This document shows, one piece after another, positions 54,878 through 63,770 of a DNA stretch of 64,000 nt. Origin of the DNA: Photobacterium lipolyticum. Its GTDB lineage: Bacteria; Pseudomonadota; Gammaproteobacteria; Enterobacterales; Vibrionaceae. The stretch lies in assembly GCF_003026475.1 (NCBI RefSeq), contig NZ_PYMC01000006.1:1-64000 (forward strand). Direction: 5' to 3'. The translations under genes and the position numbers were made by a program. The notes under the pieces are model-generated. The model was given only the letters and a program-made list of their open reading frames with translations. It had not been told where the DNA came from and ran no database searches. Every line of letters starts with the position of its first letter. Position 1 is the first letter of the stretch.

Positions 54878-55298
54878 CCTCACCAGGCATGAAAGTCAGA
54901 ATATGCTGTTCAGAGGTTAACGTAAGAATATCGTTTTCAAGTGCGGCATTACTCCATTGCTGAAGAGATTTAGTCATTACCGATTCAATGGTCGCTTGAT
55001 CGTCTTGGATGCAAGCCATTTTAGTGGATCCCATCGCTTTTATCCTGAACTTATTCCCATCAATTTCGGCTTGGCCAAAGAAGCGGTTACAGCCTCCGAA
55101 ACCGGCTACTTTCAAACTGGAATCAATTGTTATATTCGGAGTGATCCGGGGTTCAGTGATGTTAACCTCTTTTCCATCTACTTTAGTCAGCACCCAACTC
55201 TGCTGAATATTTTTTGCTGAAAAACCGCTGGGTGGATTGCTGTCGCAACCGAGTAGCGATAAGGATGCAACTATAACTGCCAGTAACCACTTTTTCAT
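54858..55298 (-). CDS. META-domain lipoprotein (HslJ-like)
   Basis: A 146-residue lipoprotein with lipobox SLLGC and a META domain: SWVLTKVDGKEV, GFGGCNRFFGQAEIDGNKFRI, STKMACIQ. It resembles HslJ, linked in E. coli to heat induction and novobiocin resistance. It is anchored in the envelope. The start is ATG 55298, and downstream lies a possible frameshifted membrane microprotein. Confidence 0.9.
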   Translation of the reverse strand: MKKWLLAVIVASLSLLGCDSNPPSGFSAKNIQQSWVLTKVDGKEVNITEPRITPNITIDSSLKVAGFGGCNRFFGQAEIDGNKFRIKAMGSTKMACIQDDQATIESVMTKSLQQWSNAALENDILTLTSEQHILTFMPGEGAADEQ

Positions 55299-55343
55299 CG
55301 TTTAAGCCTTATTCATCAGAGTATTAGTACTAATTTTAGCATA

Positions 55344-55682
55344 TCAAGACTTACTACGGCCGAAGAAGTTTACTTCACCCGAACGAAAGCGAAATCCCTG
55401 ATCTTTATCTGGAGTATAAGATTGTAGAACGTGTTGGGCTTCACAGTAACTTTCATTTTCGTTGAATGCATCTCGCGTGATATCAATGGTTCGCTCGGCC
55501 GCTCTGCGCATGTTGGGATCCACAGTTCTGTCACTAAAGATGATTTGTTGATTAACAATCAGTCGTTCTAATGATTGCCTACATATTTTTTCATTGTGTG
55601 GCAATACATTAACGGGTTGGGCAAGCAACTGCGATGAAAAAGGTAGAATCAAGAGGATAATCGTAGTATTTAGTTTAGGCAT
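55344..55682 (-). CDS. Small exported protein of unknown function
   Basis: A 112-residue protein with a cleavable signal peptide (LLILPFSSQLLAQP). The mature part has two Cys about 45 residues apart (KICRQSL and ESYCEAQH), which could form a disulfide, and a helix RRAAERTIDITRDAF. It lies upstream of the META gene on the same strand, 45 bases apart, and the two may be co-transcribed. I do not recognise the family. Confidence 0.68.
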   Translation of the reverse strand: MPKLNTTIILLILPFSSQLLAQPVNVLPHNEKICRQSLERLIVNQQIIFSDRTVDPNMRRAAERTIDITRDAFNENESYCEAQHVLQSYTPDKDQGFRFRSGEVNFFGRSKS

Positions 55683-55786
55683 GGGCTTAATGTGTCAACG
55701 GTGCACTGAAATCTTAATAAGAAGCATCATTATATGAACATTGTTCATTATTTCAATGGAAGGGTTGAAATAAGTCTCGCTGAACG

Positions 55787-55811
55787 AACATCTTGATGTG
55801 GTTTGGGTATA
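55787..55811 (+). repeat. Solo right end of an ERIC-like element
   Basis: AACATCTTGATGTGG followed by TTTGGGTATA matches 62311-62335 at about 21 of 25 positions, and the right end of the full element at 59290 in core positions. No left end is seen nearby. Confidence 0.5.
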
Positions 55812-55813
55812 GT

Positions 55814-55839
55814 GTATTGAGACATTTCTGTCTCAATAC
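55814..55839 (-). terminator. Hairpin after the CWC gene
   Basis: A perfect 11-bp stem GTATTGAGACA/TGTCTCAATAC with a TTTC loop. It lies eight bases past the stop of the leftward CWC gene; no U tract follows. Confidence 0.6.
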
Positions 55840-55846
55840 CAGCGGG

Positions 55847-56062
55847 CTAATCAAGAAGTGGCAGGGCTGATAAGCATTCACGACACAGGCAGGCGCCAGA
55901 CTTGATTGCTGAAGTGTTACGTTTGGATAATTCAAAACACCAGCAGGTTGATTTTCCTGCGCTAATGTCACAGTAGGCTGGTTTACCACACTGACTACAG
56001 CTGTGCGTTGACCGAATACCCTTGATTTGACCTATTTTATTACTGTGTTGATTATCTGACAT
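55847..56062 (-). CDS. Cysteine-rich CWC-family small protein
   Basis: About 71 residues from ATG 56062, with GGAG about ten bases upstream; ATG 56089 in the same frame is possible. The Cys pattern CSQCGKPAYC, STCWCFEL and ACLCRECL is that of the Cys_rich_CWC family. The eight Cys probably bind zinc in pairs. The function of the family is unknown. It is monocistronic, with a hairpin just after the stop. Confidence 0.82.
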   Translation of the reverse strand: MSDNQHSNKIGQIKGIRSTHSCSQCGKPAYCDISAGKSTCWCFELSKRNTSAIKSGACLCRECLSALPLLD

Positions 56063-56224
56063 ATGACGCCATTCTCCAATTTCGGCCATTGTTCGGAAAC
56101 AACCAATTCAAATCGCTTCATTGTTCTTACATTTTCCAATACAAGGTGTTTTCATTGTTTCTACACTGCGACCTAATACAACGGAGAGCATAATATATCT
56201 GTTTCTTGTTCTAGCGTCGATGAC

Positions 56225-56249
56225 GTATACCCAAGTAACTTGGGTATAC
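56225..56249. repeat. TATACCC palindrome abutting ovoA
   Basis: The arms GTATACCCAAGT and ACTTGGGTATAC surround a single A, one base from the ovoA stop. It looks like the two ends of an ERIC-like element fused after loss of its interior, and may now act as the ovoA terminator. Confidence 0.65.
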
Positions 56250-56250
56250 A

Positions 56251-58365
56251 CTAACGCTTTCGCCAAATTGTCATTTCCGAGAGTGTGTACTGAAACTTAC
56301 GTTTAGTTTCGCGGATAACAAAGGGGATCTCTTTAACGGCGATTAGCTCAAAGTTGTTGATCAGGGTTTCAGTTAAGCCATCTAAGGTTGTGAAGTTTTC
56401 GCCACGTACTTTAATTCCGCCTAACCATTTATCTTTGTCTGTATAGTCTTCCAACCATGTGTAAGGGGACGTTATGACCAGGTAGCCACTGCTATTGATG
56501 CGGTGGTGGATGGTCGCCAGAAATTGTTTGGGTTCATTTAGTCGATCAATCAGGTTCGATGCATAGATTAGATCATAGCCTGAATACTGTGGTTTTAAGT
56601 TACACGCATCACCCTGGATAAAATTGACCTTATTGATCAGAGCGTCATAACCCAGTTGTGCTAACGACACACTCTTATATTCAACCAGATCGCCTTCTGT
56701 GCGAATGGTGTAACGCTTTTCACCATGTTCGGCTAATGCATAAGCTTGCTGAATAAACCGTGCTGAAAAATCAATACCATCAACATGATCAAAGGTTTTG
56801 GCTAATTCAAAAGTGGCCCGGCCAACAGAGCAGCCAATATCCAGAGCTTTGGCTGTATGGGTCAATTGAATTTCTTGCTGACATTGCTGTACACCGTTGA
56901 TACAAAAATTTGGAACAGAGAAATATTCAGTACCGTAGTGAAATTCTAGGTATTGAGAAATGAGCTCGTCAGTTTCATAAATATTCACCCTGGTCATGGT
57001 GGCTGGGTCTTGCTTTGATTCTACATACCTAAACCCGGCATGTTGGTAGAAATGGCGCCGGAAGGCGTAACGAGAGGCGCTGATAGCCTCGTTGCCCGTG
57101 GAGATCCAGGATCCCCCTTTAATCAGGTTGTGTTTACCATCGAAGGTCGGGGTAGAGAAATCGTCATATAAAGGATGAACCTGAAAGCCGTTAAAGCCAT
57201 CAATCGGCGTTTCAGTCCATTGCCAGACGTTTCCGATAATATCAAACAGTCCATTGTGTTCGAATCGGTTAACCGGACAAGAGGAGGCGAAATATTCAAG
57301 TTGAATATTACCCGGAGCTTCTGACCACTGCGGCGAATCTGTCGTGACATATTCCCGTAAAATAGACCATTCAGCTTCAGTGAGCAGGCGGATGGTCGTT
57401 TGAGCTTGCTCTGCTTTCCAGTTACAGAATGCCTTAGCTTCTAATTGATTAACTTCAACAGGCCAATTAAGTGGTAATGGTATTTCTTCTGATAGGTTAC
57501 GTTGTAACCACTTATTGTCACGATAACGCCAAAAGCGTGGCATAGTCGCTTTTGTGTAAGCAAGCCATGCTTGTCCTTCTTCATTCCAGTAGCGAAACTG
57601 GTTATAGCCGTCTGTTTGCACGAAAGCCAGATACTCCTGATTAGAAACCAGGTATTTCGCGGCTCTAAAGTCTTCAACCGTAAAACTCTGCTCGCCGTAT
57701 TCGTTATCCCAACCGTAGGTATGGTTATCTGCCTTCTTACCCAAAGTGATTGTTTTTCCTGCCACAGGAAGAAGATGGTTTGGTTCGGCTTCGTCACTAT
57801 CGGTACAGGCTGTCCATTCCGGGTGAGGGGTAACGTCGTCGAGCGGGAGCTGACGAATGATCACGGATGAGGTTTCGAGGTGAATGCGTTCATGTTCAAT
57901 GCCCATTAAAATAACCCAGGCCGGATCAGACTGACGGATTGGTAATTCAAGCGACATTTCATCTATAAATGCATTAACCCTGTAATTAACTTGATTACGA
58001 TAATTTCGAACAGCATCTACTGATGGCCAATGGTAGTGTGTTTCATCAAGATCATCCCATGACATTTCATCAACACCGATGGCGAACATCGATTCAAAGT
58101 GTTCATTAATCCGATGTTCTATGAATTTTCCAAGCTTTAGCTTGTTGATATAGAAGGTTGCAGTGTGACCAAAATAGAAGATCAGGGGGTGGCGAAGTGG
58201 TTCCGCTATTTTAAAATAGGCGTCATCGTTGTTAACGACTTCAAACAGTGATTCATACAGGGCCCAAGTTTGATTAAAGTAGCGTTTGAGCTCCAGACGC
58301 TTACTTTCTGTATCTGTGCCTGTCAGTAAGATGGTCTGAGTATTTCTGATTAATTGTGTATCCAT
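56251..58365 (-). CDS. ovoA: OvoA, 5-histidylcysteine sulfoxide synthase/ovothiol methyltransferase
   Basis: About 704 residues from ATG 58365; the upstream in-frame start at 58404 has no better support. OvoA joins cysteine to histidine at C5 using iron and O2, and its C-terminal domain adds the N-methyl group of ovothiol A, an antioxidant thiol. Seen: a DinB-like N-terminal domain with the iron-binding HxxxHxE at residues 158-164, a formylglycine-generating-enzyme-like domain (NEYGEQSF, FCNWKAEQAQ, GNVWQWTETP, IKGGSW, RYAFRRHF), and a SAM methyltransferase (ALDIGCSVGRATFELA). The C-S lyase OvoB is not encoded here. It stands alone. Confidence 0.94.
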   Translation of the reverse strand: MDTQLIRNTQTILLTGTDTESKRLELKRYFNQTWALYESLFEVVNNDDAYFKIAEPLRHPLIFYFGHTATFYINKLKLGKFIEHRINEHFESMFAIGVDEMSWDDLDETHYHWPSVDAVRNYRNQVNYRVNAFIDEMSLELPIRQSDPAWVILMGIEHERIHLETSSVIIRQLPLDDVTPHPEWTACTDSDEAEPNHLLPVAGKTITLGKKADNHTYGWDNEYGEQSFTVEDFRAAKYLVSNQEYLAFVQTDGYNQFRYWNEEGQAWLAYTKATMPRFWRYRDNKWLQRNLSEEIPLPLNWPVEVNQLEAKAFCNWKAEQAQTTIRLLTEAEWSILREYVTTDSPQWSEAPGNIQLEYFASSCPVNRFEHNGLFDIIGNVWQWTETPIDGFNGFQVHPLYDDFSTPTFDGKHNLIKGGSWISTGNEAISASRYAFRRHFYQHAGFRYVESKQDPATMTRVNIYETDELISQYLEFHYGTEYFSVPNFCINGVQQCQQEIQLTHTAKALDIGCSVGRATFELAKTFDHVDGIDFSARFIQQAYALAEHGEKRYTIRTEGDLVEYKSVSLAQLGYDALINKVNFIQGDACNLKPQYSGYDLIYASNLIDRLNEPKQFLATIHHRINSSGYLVITSPYTWLEDYTDKDKWLGGIKVRGENFTTLDGLTETLINNFELIAVKEIPFVIRETKRKFQYTLSEMTIWRKR

Positions 58366-58586
58366 GTGCCAGCCGAACTCCGTAACAAAGAGACGTATAC
58401 CCATAGGTGATGGGAGTTTAAAATCTAGTTCACATTCAGTGATAATTACAGTCTAACTAGCGGTAATGACAGTCAGACATCACTACCTTGCCTGTTGAAA
58501 TATTAACTTGGATGGCGTTTAGATGAATAGCGGAAGAATTTTTTGCCATACTTGAAGTACACTGTCATTGGTACAGGAAGATAAGA

Positions 58587-59117
58587 TTGAAAAAGGCTTT
58601 GACCATACCGACATGGACTTTAGTCGGCATTGGCTTGGTGTTAAATGTGGTATCGGCGTTGATGACCAATTTTTATATTGATGATGCAACTCGTCAGGCA
58701 AATTCCCTTATCCAGCAGCAAGCTAATAATGACAAATTAATTACACTTATCTGGCAACAAGTTGAAACTGTTGAGCGTAAACGCGAGCATGTTTTAGGGT
58801 TGATGGCGAATCGTGACTTAATGAATAAGCCGTTAGCACCTGAGATTATGGAGCAAGTGATAAGTGATTTAAACTATTGGATAAAAAATGGAGTTCCAAT
58901 ATTATCATTAGATGGCATTCCTTCATTAATGGTTGAATTAAATCAGGTGCAAGTTGAACAGAGAGATAAAATAAACCATCTATATGTGGAAAACTTGAAT
59001 TTAATTGACTTGTATTCAGATGAGATGAAATATATTTCCCGGCTTAGGAATCTAGCTTTATTTTTGCAAGTAATAGGCTTGGGATTGGTACTGTCAAGAG
59101 ATCTGAGTCGTCGTTAA
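58587..59117 (+). CDS. Two-helix membrane protein of unknown function
   Basis: A 176-residue protein with a TTG start at 58587, supported by AGGAAG upstream and a typical MKKAL-like N-terminus; no ATG fits. A membrane helix at about 10-29 and another near 152-170 (LALFLQVIGLGLVL) flank a helical periplasmic domain of about 120 residues, resembling the sensor part of a chemoreceptor without its signalling domain. It ends in basic residues (SRDLSRR) immediately before an ERIC-like element. No family is recognised. Confidence 0.7.
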   Translation: MKKALTIPTWTLVGIGLVLNVVSALMTNFYIDDATRQANSLIQQQANNDKLITLIWQQVETVERKREHVLGLMANRDLMNKPLAPEIMEQVISDLNYWIKNGVPILSLDGIPSLMVELNQVQVEQRDKINHLYVENLNLIDLYSDEMKYISRLRNLALFLQVIGLGLVLSRDLSRR

Positions 59118-59310
59118 TATATACCCAAATGACTTCAATATGCACGCAGGGTCACTCCCAAAGGGCGAGTTCCTGTTTTATTGACAAATAAGGGGCTCCT
59201 ATGCTGCATTGCTGATTTTTGCGTAGAATAACTATGTCTTAAAATCAGCGTGTTACCTAGAAGCTTAAATTCTCGCTGAGACGAGTATCTTGAAGTCATT
59301 TGGGGATATT
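59118..59310. repeat. ERIC-like inverted-repeat element (full length)
   Basis: The left end TATATACCCAAATGACTTCAA (59118-59138) pairs with the right end TTGAAGTCATTTGGGGATAT (59290 onward), with about 150 bases between, including further short inverted segments. Vibrionaceae carry ERIC/IRU-type miniature elements with TATACCCAA ends. The element starts next to the stop of the preceding gene. Confidence 0.72.
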
Positions 59311-59323
59311 AGTAAGAAAAAGT

Positions 59324-59347
59324 AAGCCCCAGAATATTCTGGGGCTT
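59324..59347. terminator. Terminator downstream of the small exported protein gene
   Basis: A perfect 24-base palindrome AAGCCCCAGAAT/ATTCTGGGGCTT with A-rich sequence on the left (U tract for the leftward transcript). It lies 11 bases past the gene's stop. Confidence 0.85.
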
Positions 59348-59358
59348 GGGATTAGTAA

Positions 59359-59667
59359 TTATTTATTGGTAGAGTGGAATGCAAAACGAGATGATTCCTT
59401 ACCAGTTTCAGTTTTTGCTTTGTATTTAACGGAACGCGAGCTTTCAAGTGTCAATGGAATGAAAACTCGGCCACTTTCATCGGTTTGGTAGCTTTGTTTT
59501 TGTTGGGGAACATTAGCTACAGAAACTGAAGCATTGGCTGCTGGTTTACCATTTTCAGTGATAGTAACCCAGGCGCCGTTATGAGTGTCTGCAACTCTGA
59601 TGTCTGCAAATGCTGAAGAAGACATTAGAATCACAGCTGTAGCTGTTAGTACTTTCAAGCTAGACAT
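59359..59667 (-). CDS. Small exported protein with Ig-like fold
   Basis: A 102-residue protein from ATG 59667, with GAGG upstream; the open frame extends further but without a start signal. The signal peptide ends at SSAFA-D. The mature ~80 residues (VADTHNGAWVTITENGKPAANASVSV, YQTDESGRVFIPL) resemble carboxypeptidase-regulatory or Ig-like beta-sandwich domains. A periplasmic or secreted location is expected. The specific function is unknown. Confidence 0.72.
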   Translation of the reverse strand: MSSLKVLTATAVILMSSSAFADIRVADTHNGAWVTITENGKPAANASVSVANVPQQKQSYQTDESGRVFIPLTLESSRSVKYKAKTETGKESSRFAFHSTNK

Positions 59668-59730
59668 AATCTTCACCTCATCGTTGGCAGTAAATACCAA
59701 TTTGTTATAAGTATATTTGTCCACAATCAC

Positions 59731-60207
59731 TTAATAAGACCTATTGAACACAAATATATTTCAAAAAAACAATTAAAATCAAAGATGCTTTAATAACAGA
59801 TGGTTAGACCAAATACTGTGATTTTCAAATAAGCTTGGTCATCTATGTGCATATAAAGCAATTCTAAAATTTTGCTTAATCATGCCTGTTGCTTATTACA
59901 TCACTATCGATATGAGTATAGTCATATCGATAGCAATACGGTTGGTTTTTTTCTATCAGGAAATTTTTTGTTATTTCTATTGTGATGAATTATTTGGAAA
60001 TAAAAGCTGTTTTCTATATGTAACTAAATGTTAGATAGATAATTATGTTAATGATGAAATATCAAATATGATTTTTTTTAATATTGCTCTTATAAAAATG
60101 TCGTAATAAAAGTTAGTTTTATAAAATGCAAGTGCTGATGTTTGATATAATACGATATAGGTGACCGATATAAATATTCAGGTAAACAACAATAAGCAGA
60201 ACCCCGA
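59731..60207. other. AT-rich intergenic region with an operator-like palindrome
   Basis: About 475 bases with no supported gene. The notable element is the perfect inverted repeat CTATCGATATGA (59904-59915) and TCATATCGATAG (59922-59933) around a six-base spacer. A T run follows at about 59945. Confidence 0.55.
59904..59933. promoter_or_regulatory. 12-bp inverted repeat, possible operator
   Basis: The arms CTATCGATATGA and TCATATCGATAG are perfect, with the spacer GTATAG, which makes 30 bases in total. The size and symmetry suit a dimeric regulator site upstream of the leftward exported-protein gene; a hairpin in RNA is the alternative. Confidence 0.4.
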
Positions 60208-61398
60208 TTACATATTCAGTTGATCAACAATATAGCCGGCAATCGGAAAGCATGAGGTTGCGGCCGGTGAAGGGGCATTACAGACAACTAAAGCGCGTTT
60301 AGTACGGTGGAAGAGAAAATCATCAATTAATCGCCCCTTCTTATCGACAGCCTGAGCACGAATACCAGGCGGGTAAGGTTGTAAATCATTCAGTTTCAGC
60401 TGAGGACAATACTTCTGTACCTGCTTTAAATACGCGGGTTTCCAGAGGCTATTTGTTAATTCTGTTAAAGCCGAGCGGAAGTGCTGATGAATAACTTTCC
60501 TGAAACCGGGGAAAGTGAACATTTCAGTACAGTCTTTAAGGTGCACGCTATGTTTGTTATAGCCTTCGCGTGAGAAGTTAATAACGGCATTGGGCCCGAC
60601 GGTCACACTACCATCAATCATACGGGTCAGGTGAACGCCTAAGAAAGGTAAATCCGGATCAGGAATTGGATAAATTAAGTGGTTTATCAGCTGATTGTGA
60701 ACTTTAGGGAGTTGGTAGTAATCACCACGGAAAGGAATGATCTGGAATTCGGGTTCATCACCGAGTAGCCTGACGATACGATCTGCCATCAGTCCGCCGC
60801 AGGCCAGTAATTTATTGCAACGCAGGGTCACATCGTTAGCCACAACGGTTACGCCATTGTGCGTTTCATCAATGTAGGTAACTTGGTGGTTGAACAGTAC
60901 TTGGCCTCCGGCTTGTTTAATCAACTTAACCAGTTTTAGGCATATTTGTCGATAATCGACAATGCCCGTCGCAGGGATCAACAACGCACCAAGCCCCGTG
61001 ATATTAGGTTCTTTTTGTACCAGTTCAGCATGATCGAGGATCTTAAACTCAATATCATTCAGCACTGCCCGTTCGGCCAGATCCTGCATTCGTTTCAGTT
61101 CGATCTGAGTCGTTGCGACCAAGAGCTTGCCACATTCACCAAATGGAATGTGGTGTTGCTGACAGAATTGTTTGATGGCTATGTTACCCTGCCGGCAGAA
61201 CTGAGCTTTTAAACTGCCAGGAGTGTAATAAACCCCGGCATGGATGACACCACTATTATGGCCTGTTTGATGAAAGCCCGGGGCCATTTCTTTCTCGACC
61301 ACAACCACATGGCATTCTGGTTGGCGCTTCTGCAACTCATAGGCGGTACTCAAACCGATAATGCCTGCGCCAATGACTAAATAGTCACAATGGATCAT
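60208..61398 (-). CDS. lhgO: L-2-hydroxyglutarate oxidase/dehydrogenase (LhgO)
   Basis: About 396 residues from ATG 61398, with AGGTG upstream; the ORF extends to 61431 without a better start. A flavin enzyme that oxidises L-2-hydroxyglutarate to 2-oxoglutarate and passes electrons to the membrane quinone pool. It has the FAD-binding GAGIIGLSTAYEL, an HNSGVIHAGVYYTPGSLKA segment specific for this family, and a C-terminal IRAQAVDKKGRLIDDF. It is monocistronic here, with no glutarate pathway genes next to it. Confidence 0.92.
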   Translation of the reverse strand: MIHCDYLVIGAGIIGLSTAYELQKRQPECHVVVVEKEMAPGFHQTGHNSGVIHAGVYYTPGSLKAQFCRQGNIAIKQFCQQHHIPFGECGKLLVATTQIELKRMQDLAERAVLNDIEFKILDHAELVQKEPNITGLGALLIPATGIVDYRQICLKLVKLIKQAGGQVLFNHQVTYIDETHNGVTVVANDVTLRCNKLLACGGLMADRIVRLLGDEPEFQIIPFRGDYYQLPKVHNQLINHLIYPIPDPDLPFLGVHLTRMIDGSVTVGPNAVINFSREGYNKHSVHLKDCTEMFTFPGFRKVIHQHFRSALTELTNSLWKPAYLKQVQKYCPQLKLNDLQPYPPGIRAQAVDKKGRLIDDFLFHRTKRALVVCNAPSPAATSCFPIAGYIVDQLNM

Positions 61399-61544
61399 GT
61401 AAGCACCTATGGTGAAGAAAATTGATAGCAATAATCCTAGTCGATATAACCGACGATAACTGTGCTATGGCTGGTAAAACAATAGATTAGTGATGTGAAT
61501 ACATGAAAACAATATTTTGCAAACAGAGCTAATACCAATTTAAT

Positions 61545-62099
61545 TTAATAGTGGTGATTTTCTGCTTTTGTCATCATATTTAGTTCATAATATTCCAAAT
61601 TTTCAGTGATCATATTAACCCTGGTTGCATCGATTTTTGTGGTGATATGCTGCATACCGATTTTTTGCATTACTTTTCCAGGTGCAGGGTCACGACTTAA
61701 ATGCTGGGCATAGATAACATCTAAATTGAGTCGTTTGAAACCAAATTCAGTGACGCGTTCAGCAGCTTCCGTACAGAAGCCCAGTCCCCAGAATGGCACG
61801 CCGATCCAGTAGCCGAGCTGGGCTTTGTGCTCATAAATATTATGCAAGCCAACGCAGCCAATAAGCTGATAAGTCGACTTGAGTGTAATGGCATAAATAG
61901 CGGATTCCTGACTTTGCCAGCCCGCCAGATGTTTGCCAATCCATTGGCCGGCTATACCATCATCATAAGGATGAGGAATATTGATCGTACCGTTGGCAAT
62001 ACTTCGATCGCCAGCTAATAGCTGCACTTTATTGGCATCGGAAAGCTGAAGCGGTCGTAAAATGAGCCTTTCTGTTGTCAAAAGAGGCTGTTGTCCCAT
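61545..62099 (-). CDS. GNAT-family N-acetyltransferase (RimJ/RimL-like)
   Basis: A 184-residue acetyltransferase starting MGQQPLLTTERLILRPLQLSDA, a typical RimJ/RimL-like opening. The acetyl-CoA site appears in LGYWIGVPFWGLGFCTEAAERV, with Trp-Gly-x-Gly in place of the usual Gly-rich turn, and the C-terminal part SRDPAPGKVMQKIGMQ completes it. The substrate (protein N-terminus or a small molecule) cannot be told. It stands 150 bases upstream of lhgO on the same strand. Confidence 0.88.
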   Translation of the reverse strand: MGQQPLLTTERLILRPLQLSDANKVQLLAGDRSIANGTINIPHPYDDGIAGQWIGKHLAGWQSQESAIYAITLKSTYQLIGCVGLHNIYEHKAQLGYWIGVPFWGLGFCTEAAERVTEFGFKRLNLDVIYAQHLSRDPAPGKVMQKIGMQHITTKIDATRVNMITENLEYYELNMMTKAENHHY

Positions 62100-62292
62100 G
62101 AGTTCATCCCAGAATGTAAAGTTACGATTTAATACTTTGCAGCTATAAAATCGGTTTCATACTTGGAATAATATTGACCAGATCAAAGATGTACTCAAAT
62201 AATTTAACCGGAAAGTATGACATTCCTATTATTATTAGGTGAAACACAGTGAAACTGCTATTCATTCAGATGGCTGCCTGACTAGAAGCCAA

Positions 62293-62335
62293 TGAGTTCC
62301 CGCGGAACTCAGCATTTTGACGTGGGTTGGGTATA
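62293..62335. repeat. Partial ERIC-like end with an adjacent palindrome
   Basis: The palindrome TGAGTTCC-CGC-GGAACTCA (62293-62311) runs into AGCATTTTGACGTGGG and TTGGGTATA (62311-62335), which matches the solo end at 55787-55811. This is probably a degenerate right part of the same element family. Confidence 0.5.
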
Positions 62336-62363
62336 TGTGAATCGATATCTCTAATATAACCCG

Positions 62364-62807
62364 TCAGCGTTTCCATTCAGACTCTCCAAGTTGGGCAATA
62401 TGCGATAAAGCATTTTTGATGTCTTTTTCTAATAAATATTTGATAAGCCAACCTGTTCCTTTGATCTTTGGCGAAAAGTTAATCCGATAATGGATCAGGC
62501 TTTGGTTAGCATTGATATTTTGAAAGCGGATCCACCCGCCGTGTTCTTTGACAGGGCCACCTTGAATAATTTTGTAGTGGAGGTGTTCGTTTTCCTTGTA
62601 ATCAATAATTTGTTCTTGAAAAGTAAATGGTCCAGTCGTGACTTCTCTGATAGCGCCAATTCCATTGGCCTCAGGCTTTCCCTGCCTGACTAATGAAAAC
62701 TCAGCATTAAAGAAACGGCCTAAGTTTTCATGGTCAGAGAGCAGGTGAAACAGAACGTTTTTCGGCACATTAGCTGTTTGTTCTAATGTGATAGTGTGGA
62801 TGGCCAT
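62364..62807 (-). CDS. SRPBCC-family protein
   Basis: A 147-residue protein with the START/SRPBCC layout: TLEQTANVPKNVLFHLLSDHENL at the N-terminus, a sheet with GIGAIREVTTGPFTFQEQI, and a C-terminal helix with WLIKYLLEKDIKNALSHI. Such proteins bind hydrophobic ligands in a deep pocket. It has no signal peptide. The ligand is unknown and it has no operon partners. Confidence 0.82.
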   Translation of the reverse strand: MAIHTITLEQTANVPKNVLFHLLSDHENLGRFFNAEFSLVRQGKPEANGIGAIREVTTGPFTFQEQIIDYKENEHLHYKIIQGGPVKEHGGWIRFQNINANQSLIHYRINFSPKIKGTGWLIKYLLEKDIKNALSHIAQLGESEWKR

Positions 62808-63447
62808 TTATCCTAACCTCTATTCACGTTGTGATGGGAATGCTAACAAAATGTAAATGAGAGTCAAGGTTTTGTGGGAAATCATTTCTGGCAATTTTTT
62901 CTAAAAATCAGAGGATTAGTTAGATTGTTGGTTTTGGTGGTAGGGCTACTGGTTTTTACGTGTAATCAAAAGGTTCGGGTATATAGATATGCACTATAGA
63001 GCAGGTTTGTATCTACAAAATCATATATAACCCGACAGTATTGGTGCATAAAATATCGACATCTATCACAAAAATAATGCAGATGATACTTGTAAAAGAG
63101 CATAAAGGCTTTTATATTGGTTTTGAAGATATAAATCGTTAGGTGAAATTTATTAGAGAATATGGTTAACCTTAATCCATTCAAATAAGGTAACTTCTAG
63201 CATCACTTCCGCGAAAAATATCTCATTGATCATTCATTCCTGAGCTTGTGATTCAGAACATTGTGAAAGCATTCATGTTCGTTTTTAAGCAAGCTAATTT
63301 AATTGGAATGTAGGGATCGTTTTACTTTCACCTAGTCGTAATATGTTTGTCATAATTACTTGGTTATAGTAGAGCAAATAAGAGAGTGAGAACGGTATTT
63401 AATTAGTGATATCAAGCTTACTCATTGATTAAAATGAGAGGTGTTAT
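62808..63447. other. Intergenic region, no gene accepted
   Basis: About 640 AT-rich bases. A leftward open frame at 62966-63184 encodes a Tyr/Phe/His-rich string without a ribosome-binding site and is not accepted. No repeats or hairpins stand out. Confidence 0.55.
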
Positions 63448-63516
63448 ATGAAAAGCCAGAACCGTAGAAAGTGGTTTTACTACAAAAATCAAACAACTAA
63501 AACAAAATCTAACTAA
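63448..63516 (+). CDS. Possible 22-residue basic peptide
   Basis: ATG 63448 is preceded by GAGAGGTG at good spacing and opens a 22-codon frame: MKSQNRRKWFYYKNQ, then a Thr/Lys-rich end and TAA. The product would be strongly basic with aromatic residues. It could be a leader peptide or a microprotein, or chance. No gene follows on this strand within the next 250 bases. Confidence 0.3.
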   Translation: MKSQNRRKWFYYKNQTTKTKSN

Positions 63517-63770
63517 TAGAAAGCGCTAAATCGATATGATTGTGTCTTAGGCCAATCAACTTAAGGTCATTATAGAAGATCTTTAGTATCCTAGTAGCCA
63601 GGAACATGCAGAACCCAATAGGTGTTTCTGGCTAACTAAAAGGTACTCGCTTCAATATAATTCCCCCGATAAATTAAATTGCAGAGCGTTTTTTTGCATC
63701 AAAGCAAACGATCGCCTTGCTGGTGTGAGCTGAACGCACCGTAATCAATACATCGAGATACTATGGACCG
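63517..63770. other. Intergenic region before the repeat-protein gene end
   Basis: About 250 bases in which I see no gene, strong hairpin or repeat. Confidence 0.5.

Noticed and set aside
62966-63184. 72-codon leftward open frame rich in Tyr, Phe and His
   Set aside because: No start signal, no recognisable pattern, and AT-rich intergenic composition.
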